A DNA stretch of 64,000 nucleotides from CBDEFX01 sp965237635 (lineage in GTDB: Bacteria > Chloroflexota > Dehalococcoidia > Lucifugimonadales > CAUZJF01): contig CBDEFX010000001.1 in NCBI GenBank assembly GCA_965237635.1, forward strand, positions 1,550,001 to 1,614,000, written 5' to 3'. Below are positions 43,819 through 52,866 of the stretch, in pieces (the stretch's first letter is position 1; every line of letters begins with the position of its first letter). Below the pieces are notes generated by a model. It saw only the letters and a list, made by a program, of their open reading frames with translations, was not told the origin of the DNA and ran no database searches. The position numbers were made by a program, and so were the translations under genes.

Positions 43819-45456
43819 ATGCTAGGAGCAGACGCTGTCGCAGAGATCTTGAAGCGGGAGGGTGTCGAGTTTCTCGCGTGCTTCCCGGCGACCCCCCTGA
43901 TCGAGGCCTGCGCTCAGGTCGGAATCCGCCCGATAGTGTGCCGTCAGGAGCGGGTGGGCATGGCCATTGCTGACGGCTTCAGCAGGACCACCAATGGCAA
44001 GCGGCTGGGGGTGTTCGCCATGCAGCATGGGCCGGGCGCCGAGAACGCCTTCCCGGGCGCGGCGCAGGCATTCTCGGACAACGTGCCCATTCTGCTCTTG
44101 CCCAGGGGCGAGCCAACCGACAGGGCCTTCGTCAGCCCCAACTTCAGCGCGGTAGACAACTACCGGAACGTTACCAAGTGGCTGGCTCAGGTCAACCAGA
44201 TAGAGCGGATACCGGAGCTGATGCGGCGGGCCTTCTATCACCTCCGCACCGGCAAGTTTGGGCCCGTCTTGATCGAGATACCGCGTAACATCTGGGAGGA
44301 GGAGTTTGAAGGCGACCTGGACTATACGCCCGTCAGGGGCAACCGGACCGCTCCCGACCCCGCGGAGGTAGGAGAGGTCGCGCGAGCTTTGCTCCGGGCC
44401 AAGAGCCCGGTAATACATGCCGGCCAGGGGTGCTTGTACGCCGAGGCGTGGGACGAGCTGCAAGAGATTGCTGAGCTACTCCAGGCCCCGGTTATGACCA
44501 CGTTGCCTGGAAAGAGCGCCTTTCCGGAGGACCATCCGCTGTCGTTGGGCGCCGCGACTAGGGCCTCCTCCAAGGGCGTCTGGCACTTCTTCGAGAAGGC
44601 CGACGTCGTGTTCGCTATCGGGAGCAGTCTCACCATCACGCGCTACGGAAAGGCCGTCCCGCGCGGCAAGGTGATGGTCCACTCAACCAACGATCCCCAC
44701 GACGTCCACAAGGACTACCCGGCAGACTACGCCCTGATTGGCGACGCGAAGCTCGTTCTTCGAGGGCTCATAGCTGAGATCAAGGAGCAGACCAGCGGGG
44801 CTGGCCGGCAACACGACGGAGATTTGGCCGGGGAAGTAAAGGCGCTGAAGAAGGAATGGCTAGACGAATGGATGCCGCAGCTGACCTCGGACGAAGTGCC
44901 CATCAACCAGTACAGGATCATCTGGGACCTGATGCAAAACGTTGACCGCGCAAACACCATAATTACTCACGATGCCGGCAGCCCCAGGGACCAAATAGTG
45001 CCCTTCTGGGAGACCGTGGCTCCACGGACGTACATGGGGTGGGGTAAGTCGACGCAACTAGGCTACGGCCTTGGGATCACAATGGGCGCCAAGTTGGCCG
45101 AGCCGGACAAGCTGTGCATCAACATAATGGGCGACGCCGCCATCGGCATGGTCGGGATGGACATCGAGACGGCGGCCAGGTACAAGATAGGCATCCTGAC
45201 CATCATGTTCAACAATGGGGTTATGGCGATGGAGCGCAGGACGATGCCCTACGCCGCGGATGCCTACGACTCCATTCTGCAGGGAGGCGACTACCGCACG
45301 ATTGCGGAGGCCCTTGGAGGTTGGGGGATGCGCGTGGAGCAGCCCGACGACTTCGTGCCGGCATTAAAGCAGGCGATCGACGTTACAAAGACAGGTCAGC
45401 CGGCGCTGCTCGATTGTATCGTCAAAGAGGGCTACGACCTGTCGGTTTTCGAGTAG
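43819..45456 (+). CDS. Thiamine-diphosphate-dependent enzyme (acetolactate-synthase-like)
   Basis: 545 residues from ATG 43819, chosen because GGAG (43808-43811) is 7 nt upstream; ATG 43813 is too close. Three-domain ThDP fold: the catalytic Glu in CRQERVGMAIADG near residue 42, a central domain, and the ThDP/Mg motif GDAAIGMVGMDIETAARYKI followed by FNNG near 445-475. Relatives include acetolactate synthase, benzoylformate decarboxylase and oxalyl-CoA decarboxylase; with no ilvN nearby, the substrate is open. Confidence 0.88.
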   Translation: MLGADAVAEILKREGVEFLACFPATPLIEACAQVGIRPIVCRQERVGMAIADGFSRTTNGKRLGVFAMQHGPGAENAFPGAAQAFSDNVPILLLPRGEPTDRAFVSPNFSAVDNYRNVTKWLAQVNQIERIPELMRRAFYHLRTGKFGPVLIEIPRNIWEEEFEGDLDYTPVRGNRTAPDPAEVGEVARALLRAKSPVIHAGQGCLYAEAWDELQEIAELLQAPVMTTLPGKSAFPEDHPLSLGAATRASSKGVWHFFEKADVVFAIGSSLTITRYGKAVPRGKVMVHSTNDPHDVHKDYPADYALIGDAKLVLRGLIAEIKEQTSGAGRQHDGDLAGEVKALKKEWLDEWMPQLTSDEVPINQYRIIWDLMQNVDRANTIITHDAGSPRDQIVPFWETVAPRTYMGWGKSTQLGYGLGITMGAKLAEPDKLCINIMGDAAIGMVGMDIETAARYKIGILTIMFNNGVMAMERRTMPYAADAYDSILQGGDYRTIAEALGGWGMRVEQPDDFVPALKQAIDVTKTGQPALLDCIVKEGYDLSVFE

Positions 45457-45474
45457 GCGCTCCGCCGGAAGGCC

Positions 45475-45708
45475 CTACTCAGGACCGGCAGAATCGACCT
45501 TGTGGAGCACCAGCTCCAACGGGCCGCGCAGCTCGGAGAAAAGGACCTGCCTGGGGGCAATCGCTACGACCGCCTCTCTGGGCCCGCTCTCGGTCTCGAC
45601 CACTACCCGGTCGTCGACGTCCAGGTCTTGTTCACCTGGGTCGAAGTACCTCACCCGGCCTGCAGGCGTGAACCTAACGCCCACGATGTTCACCGTCGTG
45701 CCCGTCAC
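45475..45708 (-). CDS. YaaT/PSP1-like N-terminal fragment
   Basis: 77 residues. NIVGVRFTPAGRVRYFDPGE, VVVETESGPREAVVAIAPRQV and LRGPLELVLHKV match the first 65 or so residues of YaaT/RicT (PSP1) proteins, which run to about 270. The PSP1 core domain is absent and the frame ends 18 nt before the convergent ThDP gene stop. The GTG start overlaps the holB stop (GTGA). The holB-yaaT order is standard in Firmicutes, so this looks like a truncated remnant in its ancestral place. Confidence 0.7.
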   Translation of the reverse strand: MTGTTVNIVGVRFTPAGRVRYFDPGEQDLDVDDRVVVETESGPREAVVAIAPRQVLFSELRGPLELVLHKVDSAGPE

Positions 45709-46712
45709 GGTCGAGGCAGCTCGAGCATCAGGTTTTCCAGTGCCAGCCGTGGGTTGACGTTGCTCTCCAGATAATCGGCCGTCTGGTGGATGGCGTTGAC
45801 AGCCTGGGTTAGCTGCTCTGAGGAGAGAGCGTCGGCAACCGATCTGAGTGTCTCGAGACTCGACAGGTGGGTCACGAAACCAGAGACACCGTTCTTGACC
45901 AGCAGGACATCGCGCCACCAGGCGAGCCAGGTGTCAAGCTCACGCCGGCCGGAGTCGCGATCTTTCGCGATGGCTGACGCCAGGTCCGCAGCGTAAGCAA
46001 ACCGCTTCTCTGAGCCACCCCTCGCCACCGCCTCTATAGCACCGAGCTTCTCGGAGAGTCGCTCCAGCACCTCGGGTCGATTTGCGGCGTCGATAGCCCA
46101 GCCCAGTCTTCCGTCCGACAGACGGGCAATCTCATCGGCCTTCCCACCGTCGGTGTCGTAGTGGACCTCGAGATGGCCCGCGACCGCCGACCTGGCGACA
46201 GGTCGAAGCTCTAGAAGCTGGCACCGTGAAACGACGGTGGCAGGGAGAGACGCTGTGTCCGATGTCAGCAGAAGAAGCAACACCTGGGCAGGCGGCTCCT
46301 CCAGCGTCTTTAGAAGAGAGTTGGCGGCCTCATCGCTGAGTAGCTCGGCGCCGTCGAATATGAACACCCGGTACTTGCCTTCGTAGGGCTTGAGGCTCGC
46401 CTCTCGCTGGACCTCGCGGACCTGGTCTATGCTAATGGAGACTCGACTGCGCCCGTCGCCTGGTCCGCGAGACGCCAGTCCGACCACCTGCACGTCGGCG
46501 TGCAGGCCACGAGCGATCCGGTCGCATTGGCCACAATGTTCACACGGCTTGTCGTCCTCGAGGCAGTTCACGGCCTGGGCGATGTCGAGCGCGAGGGTCA
46601 TCTTGCCGACCTGGTGCGGGCCGGCCAGTAGGTAGGCGTGCGACAGACGCCCCTCAGCCAGGCTACGCTTTAGGAGATTGACTGCTTTGTCGTGGCCGAA
46701 GGTACGCCACAT
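45705..46712 (-). CDS. holB: DNA polymerase III delta-prime subunit
   Basis: 335 residues from ATG 46712. Clamp-loader AAA+ protein: HAYLLAGPHQVGKMTLALDIA (Walker A-like, with Met after GK), zinc-binding CEHCGQCDRIARGLHADV, KYRVFIFDGAELLSDEAANS and LLKTLEEPP near residue 110-135, and SRCQLLELRPV (SRC sensor). The P-loop is non-standard, as is usual for delta-prime, which does not hydrolyse ATP. It is cotranscribed with the YaaT fragment and lies downstream of lysA. Confidence 0.92.
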   Translation of the reverse strand: MWRTFGHDKAVNLLKRSLAEGRLSHAYLLAGPHQVGKMTLALDIAQAVNCLEDDKPCEHCGQCDRIARGLHADVQVVGLASRGPGDGRSRVSISIDQVREVQREASLKPYEGKYRVFIFDGAELLSDEAANSLLKTLEEPPAQVLLLLLTSDTASLPATVVSRCQLLELRPVARSAVAGHLEVHYDTDGGKADEIARLSDGRLGWAIDAANRPEVLERLSEKLGAIEAVARGGSEKRFAYAADLASAIAKDRDSGRRELDTWLAWWRDVLLVKNGVSGFVTHLSSLETLRSVADALSSEQLTQAVNAIHQTADYLESNVNPRLALENLMLELPRP

Positions 46713-46739
46713 GTAACCCAACTCACTTGCCGATTGTGT

Positions 46740-48056
46740 TTACTCTAGAACGTCGAACCGCATCATGTCGTCGTACGTCTCGCGGCGCCGTATGAGCTGA
46801 GCATCCCCGTCCTTGACCATCACGATAGCCGGCCGGGCGCTCCAGTTGTAGTTGCTTGCCATGGCGGGCGCGTAGCCGCCCGAAGACGGGATCGACACAA
46901 TATCGCCGGAATCGAGCGCCGGCATAGAGATGTCGCGGATGAGCACGTCGCCGGACTCGCAGTACTTACCTGCCAGCGTCACCGTCTCGGTGGCGGGGTC
47001 GGACATCCGATTCGCGACGACCGCCTCGTAGTGGGCGTCATAGAGGGCAGGGCGTATGTTATCGCCCATGCCTCCGTCAACGGAGACGTACTTGCGGACG
47101 GATGGGATGTCTTTGATCGCGCCCACCGTGTACAGCGCGACGCCAGCACGTCCTACTATGGCGCGTCCAGGCTCGATGGTCAGTGTTGGCTCGCCGAGGT
47201 TGAGGTCGGCGCAGCGGTCCCGCGTAGCGTTAGTGATCACCTCTGCGTAGGAGGAGATTGGAGGCGGGAGTCGATCGTTCTGATACCCGACTGCAAAGCC
47301 TCCGCCGGGGCTGAACTCGCGCAGGTCCAATCCCTCAGACTTGAACCCTGCGGCGAAGGTCAGCACGGTGTCGATGGCGATATCGTATGGCTCGAGCTCG
47401 AAGATCGGCGACCCCAAGTGGAAATGAAGGCCCACGAGGTCGACGTTGGCCGCATCGAGGGCCTGGCGAATGGCCTCGGCCGCGTGTCCCGTCTCGATGG
47501 AGAAGCCGAACTTGCTGTCCAGGATTCCGGTGGTGGTGTGCGCGTGCGTGTGCGGGTCGATTCCTGGCGAGACCCGCAGCAGTATGTCCTGAACAACTCC
47601 TTGGGCGAGGGCAAGATCGTTGACCAGCCCCAGCTCATGAAAGCTGTCCACAACGATTCTGCCTAGGCCGTAGTCCAGGGCTTCCTGAAGCTCGGCCGTA
47701 CCCTTGTTGTTGCCGTGGAAGTAGATGGACTGCGCGGGGAAGTCGACGGCCTTGGCCACGGCCAACTCGCCGCCGGATACGACGTCGATTCCGAGCCCCT
47801 CCTCGTGAACGAGCGTGGCCAGCGCCGGGTTGACGAAGGCCTTCGAGGCGTACAACACTCTGGTATTCGCGTACCGGCTGCCGAACTCGTGGACGAATTC
47901 CCGGCATGTGCTCCGAAGCGTGTCTTCGTCGAATACGTAAAGGGGCGTGCCAAACTCGGAAGCCAGGTCCAGAGCGTCGCAGCCGCCCAGCGTCAGGTGG
48001 TCTTTTTCATTCACACCGACTGTTATTGGGAAAAGGCTGGCGTTACTGAATGTCAT
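46740..48056 (-). CDS. lysA: Diaminopimelate decarboxylase
   Basis: 438 residues. PLP fold III decarboxylase that makes lysine from meso-DAP. The Schiff-base Lys is in RVLYASKAFVNPALA near residue 70, HGNNKGTAELQEALDYG near 114, the glycine-rich EFSPGGGFAVGY near 250, EPGRAIVGRAG near 300, and CESGDVLIRD (active-site Cys from the dimer partner) near 370. Length and motifs are standard. It ends 27 nt before the holB start codon and shares its direction. Confidence 0.95.
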   Translation of the reverse strand: MTFSNASLFPITVGVNEKDHLTLGGCDALDLASEFGTPLYVFDEDTLRSTCREFVHEFGSRYANTRVLYASKAFVNPALATLVHEEGLGIDVVSGGELAVAKAVDFPAQSIYFHGNNKGTAELQEALDYGLGRIVVDSFHELGLVNDLALAQGVVQDILLRVSPGIDPHTHAHTTTGILDSKFGFSIETGHAAEAIRQALDAANVDLVGLHFHLGSPIFELEPYDIAIDTVLTFAAGFKSEGLDLREFSPGGGFAVGYQNDRLPPPISSYAEVITNATRDRCADLNLGEPTLTIEPGRAIVGRAGVALYTVGAIKDIPSVRKYVSVDGGMGDNIRPALYDAHYEAVVANRMSDPATETVTLAGKYCESGDVLIRDISMPALDSGDIVSIPSSGGYAPAMASNYNWSARPAIVMVKDGDAQLIRRRETYDDMMRFDVLE

Positions 48057-48347
48057 CTGAATGTTACCCAGAGTCGTCTTCCACGAACCTATTCTCGGTC
48101 ATAGCGTATTCTAGCATCTTGGGTTGAGTGCGACAGGAGTGCCGACTTGCTTAGGATAGCCCTGCACAAGATGTCTTTCCGAATCCGCCTCAGGCGGGTG
48201 AGGAACCTGGGGTAGTCAAGGCTAAACAGACGACCACCCTCCCCAGACCCTTCGACCCCGATGCCGCATGGGCCGAATCGGGACTCAGGGAGACGCGTTC
48301 GAGGCGACCCTCGTGTAGAGCCCCTTCGGGCAGTCAAGCGAGTATCG
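48057..48347. other. Intergenic region with interspersed repeat fragments
   Basis: No gene seen. On the minus strand, about 48170-48212, it reads CCCCAGGTTCCTCAC, then a palindrome CCGCCTGAGGCGG, then TTCGGAAAGACAT. The same frame of sequence surrounds a different palindrome at 59980-60020. CCCGATGCCGCATGGG near 48257 is another member. Confidence 0.6.
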
Positions 48348-50106
48348 CAGAAAAAGCCCCGCTTAACCCGAATCCACCGAAGGAGGGCGTCGGGTTAGCG
48401 TCCTGAGGCGGCAAGAAGGCGCTCCTGTGCTTCTGGGATAATGGTTTTGTAGCAAAAAAACGGCCCCGGAAAAGGAGCACCCAGTAGATGCTGCCGCGCA
48501 ACCACCCCGACCGGATCCAAATCACCTTCGACGACCGCCGCTTGGTGGCCAATGCCGGGCTGCTCCTTCCGGCCACCCTGGCGCGGCACCTCGGCCTGCC
48601 CGAACTCGTCCGGCAGCGCCTCGACCTGGGCGATGCCCCGGGGCGGGCGAACACGAGCGACAAGATGATGACGCTGGTGGCGTCTGCGCTGGCTGGGGGC
48701 GACTGCATTGACGACGCCGATGTGTTGCGCACCGGGGGGACGGCCTGCACCCTGGGCGGCACGGTCAAGGCGCCATCCACCCTGGGCACCTTCCTGCGCA
48801 GCTTCCGGTGGGGCCACGTCCGTCAACTCGACCGGGTGAGCCGCGAGTTGCTGGCCCGGGCTTGGCAGGCCGGGGCGGGACCCGGCGACGGGCCCCTGAC
48901 CATTGACCTGGACTCCACCATCTGCGAGACCTACGGACTGGCCAAGGAGGGCGCCCGCCACCACGGCTATACCGGCAAGCGGGGCTACCACCCGCTGCCG
49001 GCCATCGCCGCCGGCACCGGAGACGTGCTGATGTCCCGGCTGCGCGAGGGCCGGGCCAACACCGCCCGCGGCGCCGCCCACTTCCTGCGGGAGACGGTGG
49101 GACGGGTGCGCTACGCCGGGGCCGACGGACGACTCACGCTACGGGCCGACAGCGGGTTCTACACTCATGGCGTGGTATCCGTCTGCCGCAAGATGGATGT
49201 CCGCTTCTCCATCACCATCCGCCAGCACAAAAGCCTGCACAATCTCATCGAGGCGATACCCGAAGATGCCTGGACGCCGATTCCTTACTGGATGGACGGT
49301 GCCGCCGATGTGGCCGAGACCACCTGCACCCCCTTCCAGGCCGAGGCGGACGCCGCGCCGGTACGGCTCATCGTCCGGCGGGTGAAGCCGACGCCCGGTT
49401 CCCAACTGGCCCTCTTCGCCAAATACAGCTATCATGGCTTCATCACCGACCGGGACGGGGAGTTGCTCGAACTGGAGGCTGACCATCGCCGCCACGCCGA
49501 GATCGAGAATGCCATACGCGACCTCAAGTACGGCGTCGGGCTGAACCATCTCCCCTCGGGCCGCTTCGCCGCCAACGGCGCCTGGCTGGCCGTCCAGACG
49601 ATGGCCCACAACCTGGCCCGCTGGACGGCGCGGATCGGTCTGGGAGAGCGGATAGCCACCACCAAGACCCTCCGGCGGCGGTTCTTCTCCCTGGCCGGAC
49701 GGCTCACCCGCTCGGCACGCCGGTTGACCCTGCATCTTCCGGATCGCTGGCCTTGGGCTGAGAAGTTCAGCCGCGCCTTGGCCCGGCTGCGAGCCATTCC
49801 ACTCCCGGCCTGACGGCACCGTCGGCGACCGACCCACCCACCGGACAACCGAAGATCCCCGCAGACTCGTGCCAGCCCGGTCCGAGAGAGTTCCCTGCTG
49901 CGTATTCTCTCGCCATCCCGCGCATCGCAGCTCCCGCAGACGGCCATAGGGGCCCCTGTGCGGCGATGAAGACCGTCCGCCGACCTCCCTACCCCAAATG
50001 GAACCCAGGCTATTTCCCCTGTAGCTCCCTCACCCCCCTTCCGCTTTCCTCACGCCGTCCATCGGTGTCCTTCGGTGGATTCGGGCTTAACCGCGGGGCT
50101 TTTCTG
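48348..50106 (+). mobile_element. IS1380-family insertion sequence
   Basis: Imperfect inverted ends of about 37 bp: left 48348-48384 and right 50068-50106 share AGAAAA-GCCCCGC, TTAA and CCCGAATCCACCGAAGGA. They enclose one transposase gene plus about 290 bp of noncoding right end, a total of about 1.76 kb as expected for IS1380. No target duplication is evident. Confidence 0.85.
48488..49813 (+). CDS. IS1380-family transposase
   Basis: 441 residues. DDE transposase with LTIDLDSTICETYG (first Asp, near residue 140), LRADSGFYTHGVV (second Asp, near 218) and the RRHAEIENAIRDLKYGVGLN block with the catalytic Glu near 340. The N-terminal RIQITFDDRRLVANAGLLLP and C-terminal LTRSARRLTLHLPDRWPW are typical of the family. 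The frame is intact. The sequence is very GC-rich compared with the adjacent R-M element. Confidence 0.93.
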   Translation: MLPRNHPDRIQITFDDRRLVANAGLLLPATLARHLGLPELVRQRLDLGDAPGRANTSDKMMTLVASALAGGDCIDDADVLRTGGTACTLGGTVKAPSTLGTFLRSFRWGHVRQLDRVSRELLARAWQAGAGPGDGPLTIDLDSTICETYGLAKEGARHHGYTGKRGYHPLPAIAAGTGDVLMSRLREGRANTARGAAHFLRETVGRVRYAGADGRLTLRADSGFYTHGVVSVCRKMDVRFSITIRQHKSLHNLIEAIPEDAWTPIPYWMDGAADVAETTCTPFQAEADAAPVRLIVRRVKPTPGSQLALFAKYSYHGFITDRDGELLELEADHRRHAEIENAIRDLKYGVGLNHLPSGRFAANGAWLAVQTMAHNLARWTARIGLGERIATTKTLRRRFFSLAGRLTRSARRLTLHLPDRWPWAEKFSRALARLRAIPLPA

Positions 50107-50349
50107 GGCCTGCGACGCGCCGCCGCTATCCTCCTTCAGCCACTCCCCTGTCGCGTCACAGGCCGTCAGCGTGCTGGGTAAGTCCTAGAGATCTTGGGTT
50201 ACCGGTTCCTTGAGCTCCCTAACCTCTGGCAGGAACCGAAATACATGAGGTCCTTCGCCTTCGAATCGCTCAAATGGAATGGAAGGGAGGAACTCGCGAA
50301 GGCGCTCCCGCAGCTCTGGCGGAACTCGGAACTCTCTGCCCTCGAACCC
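50107..50349. other. Region between IS1380 and the R-M transposon
   Basis: Its right part (50185 onward, minus strand) is the 3' portion of the small gene split by the transposon. The rest (50107-50184) shows no gene. Confidence 0.5.
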
Positions 50350-50357
50350 CTCGAGCA
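50350..50357. repeat. Target-site duplication, left copy
   Basis: CTCGAGCA directly outside the left terminal repeat, identical to 53514-53521 outside the right one. The shared stretch can be read as up to 10 bp (CCTCGAGCAG) depending on where the transposon end is drawn. Confidence 0.85.
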
Positions 50358-50425
50358 GGGCTTTGCACCAAAAGTCCTATTCCCAGGCCATTTTTGGAAC
50401 AACCGGCCCTTCTGTTCCAAAAGTC
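50358..50425. repeat. Left terminal inverted repeat of the R-M transposon
   Basis: Outer block GGGCTTTGCACCAAAAGT (50358-50375) and inner block TCTGTTCCAAAAGTC (50411-50425) match the right end in inverse orientation with one mismatch each. The two blocks share a CCAAAAGT core, probably the transposase-binding sites. The transposase stop codon lies between them. Confidence 0.85.
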
Positions 50426-51708
50426 TCTGAGCCGAATATCGGCTCGATGCCAAGCTCGTAGACCGACTGAATCAAGACGCAGATGTTATGACACAGAATC
50501 TTGACCAACACCTCATTGACCTGGGCCACCGGGGTCTTAGACCGGACAGCTCCGCCGAACTTGGCCTTGATCATCGCGAAAGTCGTTTCCACGTTCGACC
50601 GCTTGTGGTAATGGGCGAGAAACTCGCTACGGTTGAAGTTGTAGTAGTGGTACATCCGCTCCCACAGCGGGTCATGCTTCTGCTTGCGGTTCCTAGCCAC
50701 CGAGTTGGCCCTGAACGGGATGTAGGGGGTGGCGCCCACAGCTTGCACCGCCCGCAGGTTCTTCCTGCTAACGTACGCCTTGTCGCCGGACACTTCGCTG
50801 ACCTCGAAACCCCGCGCCGTGGTTTCGACGAACGGGGGCAGGTAGGGCGCATCGCCGGACTCGGTTTCAGTGACCTCAACGGCAGTCACGATGTTGGTCT
50901 TAACGCCGCACATCAGGTGAGCTTTCACCCATTTGGCTTCCTTACGCTCCTTGCCCCACTTGTGGTCGAACCAACGGTTGTAGACCGACGTGGAGAACCC
51001 ACTGGAATCCACGGCGAAGTCGGTTTCCACCGACCGGAGCGGCAACGCGCTCTGCTCGATCAGGGACTTCAACAGTGGGGCCAAGTCGGGGTTCTCCAAG
51101 TAGCGGAAAGTGCTCGTGAAGGACGGCGGCTTATCAAGCTGCCCTTTAGCCTGAGCGTCACGGAAGTCGGTCATAGCCCGCCTGCCAGACATAGTGGAAT
51201 AGACCTTGAGTCCGATACCGAACAGTACGTCGGAGAGTGGCAGCCGGGGCCGTCCGAAGGTTTGAGGCGGCTGGGGGATGGTATCGCACAGCTCACGCAG
51301 CAGCTCGGCAAATTTTTCTTGTTCATGGGTCTGAGCCGCATTGTAGGCAGGCCAGTCCTGACGATAGGTCACCCGCATGGTCTTGGTCTCAATGGTGACG
51401 CCATCGGGCCTTTCCTCGCGCTGGATGATGAATTCGACGGCGTAGATATGCTTGCACGGCTGCTGGTGCTTCTCGAAGTCGGGGCAAGTGCAGAACGGCT
51501 CGCCGTCGAGGTTGACCACATAGGAACCCCTGCCAGACTGGGACGGGACCTTGTAGCCGAGCTTGTTCTTCACCACGGGGGTCAGCGCGGCTATCGCCAT
51601 ACCGCGCTCTGTGTAGGCGTAAGCGGGTTCCCAGGAAGCGACGCCCAAATCTGAAAGGACAAGCAAATGAACGTCCACAAGCCACGATATAGTCGAGGAT
51701 GACTCCAA
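50377..51708 (-). CDS. SWIM zinc-finger DDE transposase
   Basis: Up to 443 residues. A SWIM-type zinc finger, FCTCPDFEKHQQPCKHIYAVEF (C-x-C...C-x-H), lies near residues 72-93. A transposase DDE domain follows: FAVDSSGFSTSVYNRWFDHK (first Asp near 230), EVSGDKAYVSRKNL (second Asp near 305) and HKRSNVETTFAMIKAKFGG (Glu near 387). SWIM-plus-DDE transposases of the IS4/IS5/IS1182 group exist. The TTG at 51708 overlaps the methyltransferase start; ATG 51600, just before AIAAL, is a plausible real start. The last 15 or so codons come from the terminal repeat. Confidence 0.88.
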   Translation of the reverse strand: MESSSTISWLVDVHLLVLSDLGVASWEPAYAYTERGMAIAALTPVVKNKLGYKVPSQSGRGSYVVNLDGEPFCTCPDFEKHQQPCKHIYAVEFIIQREERPDGVTIETKTMRVTYRQDWPAYNAAQTHEQEKFAELLRELCDTIPQPPQTFGRPRLPLSDVLFGIGLKVYSTMSGRRAMTDFRDAQAKGQLDKPPSFTSTFRYLENPDLAPLLKSLIEQSALPLRSVETDFAVDSSGFSTSVYNRWFDHKWGKERKEAKWVKAHLMCGVKTNIVTAVEVTETESGDAPYLPPFVETTARGFEVSEVSGDKAYVSRKNLRAVQAVGATPYIPFRANSVARNRKQKHDPLWERMYHYYNFNRSEFLAHYHKRSNVETTFAMIKAKFGGAVRSKTPVAQVNEVLVKILCHNICVLIQSVYELGIEPIFGSETFGTEGPVVPKMAWE

Positions 51709-52736
51709 TGAGCTATTCGGGCCGCAGTAACTTCAATGGCAGAAACGGGCAGCATCGTCCTGTATTGGCCTTTGCAGGTGAAGAGGGTGTCCTGTATCAG
51801 GGGGATTGCTTGTCGCTGCTGAGCAACATGGTTTCCGACTCTGTGCATATGGCCTTCGCCGATCCGCCGTTCAACTTAGGGAAGCAATATGGGACGAATA
51901 CTTTTGAGGACAGCTTGGCTACCGACGAATACCGGAGTTGGTGCCAACAATGGCTCATGGAGTTAGTTAGAGTATTACGACCGGGCGGGGCATTGTTCCT
52001 CTATCATTGGCCTAAGCAGTTGATGGAATTAGGGGCGTGGCTCAACACGCTCCCCACCTTGGAATTTCGCCATTGGATAGCCCTAAAAATGAAAAATGGT
52101 TTTCCCATCAGAAACCGGCTGCATCCTGCGCATTACGGACTACTTTACTACGTCAAGCGCGGGGAGAAGCCTACGTTCAATGTCGTGCGTCACCGTATCC
52201 CAACCTGTCGCCATTGTAAGGGCGAACTACCGGACTACGGCGGCTATCGCCGAAAATTCAACAAGTACGAAGACGACAGTGGGACGCCGTGGATTCAAGT
52301 ATCTGACTTTTGGGAGGACACTCGGCCTGAGAGGTCTGCCAAGTCTAGGGACGGCATTGTCAACGAGCTTCCTATGCATGTACCGGAACGGGCCATACTT
52401 ATATCAACCAACCCGGGCGATACAGTCCTTGACGTGTTCGGGGGAAGCGGTAGCACCTATCACGCGGCTCAATACCACGACCGCAAATGGATTGGCGGAG
52501 AAATCGCCGACGTGATACCGATTTTGCGTCGGCTGGAAACTTGCTTCTCGTTAACGGTCGCCGCCGAGGGGAGCCAGGTATTGAAACAACATTTCCAGCC
52601 CGAGTTCGCCGCTGCTAGTGTTACGGCGTTTTACAAAAAGCGGCAGGACGGCAAACTTGAATCTATCCAGCCGTTTGAAGGTAAAGCTGCCTCGTTCCAC
52701 GCCAATGCGAGCAAGAGTAAAGTCCTTGGGTTTTAA
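51699..52736 (+). CDS. Type II DNA methyltransferase (beta class)
   Basis: 345 residues. Motif order is beta class: catalytic motif IV ADPPFNLGKQYG near residue 55 precedes the AdoMet-binding motif I TVLDVFGGSGSTYHAA near 243. GDCLSLLSNM and LVRVLRPGGALFLYHWP are the usual neighbours. DPPF favours N6-adenine, though N4-cytosine cannot be excluded. CRHCKGELPDYGGYRRKF in the presumed target-recognition region may be a metal-binding insert. It would protect the host site from the nuclease encoded at 52867-53424. It starts ATG 51699 (or ATG 51708). Confidence 0.9.
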   Translation: MTPMSYSGRSNFNGRNGQHRPVLAFAGEEGVLYQGDCLSLLSNMVSDSVHMAFADPPFNLGKQYGTNTFEDSLATDEYRSWCQQWLMELVRVLRPGGALFLYHWPKQLMELGAWLNTLPTLEFRHWIALKMKNGFPIRNRLHPAHYGLLYYVKRGEKPTFNVVRHRIPTCRHCKGELPDYGGYRRKFNKYEDDSGTPWIQVSDFWEDTRPERSAKSRDGIVNELPMHVPERAILISTNPGDTVLDVFGGSGSTYHAAQYHDRKWIGGEIADVIPILRRLETCFSLTVAAEGSQVLKQHFQPEFAAASVTAFYKKRQDGKLESIQPFEGKAASFHANASKSKVLGF

Positions 52737-52866
52737 GGGGAAGGCAGTTGCTTCCAGCAAACAGCTTCGAGTTTACCTTTTGTTTTTTCCAGGTCAAACA
52801 CGGGGCACGAAATATGAAAGCCGGGAGTGTCTTGTGCAAGGAACCCATCGAACTCTATGCCCAAGA

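Noticed and set aside
50488..51654. 388-codon plus-strand ORF opposite the SWIM transposase
   Set aside because: The minus-strand frame has a zinc finger and DDE motifs; the plus frame is its mirror.
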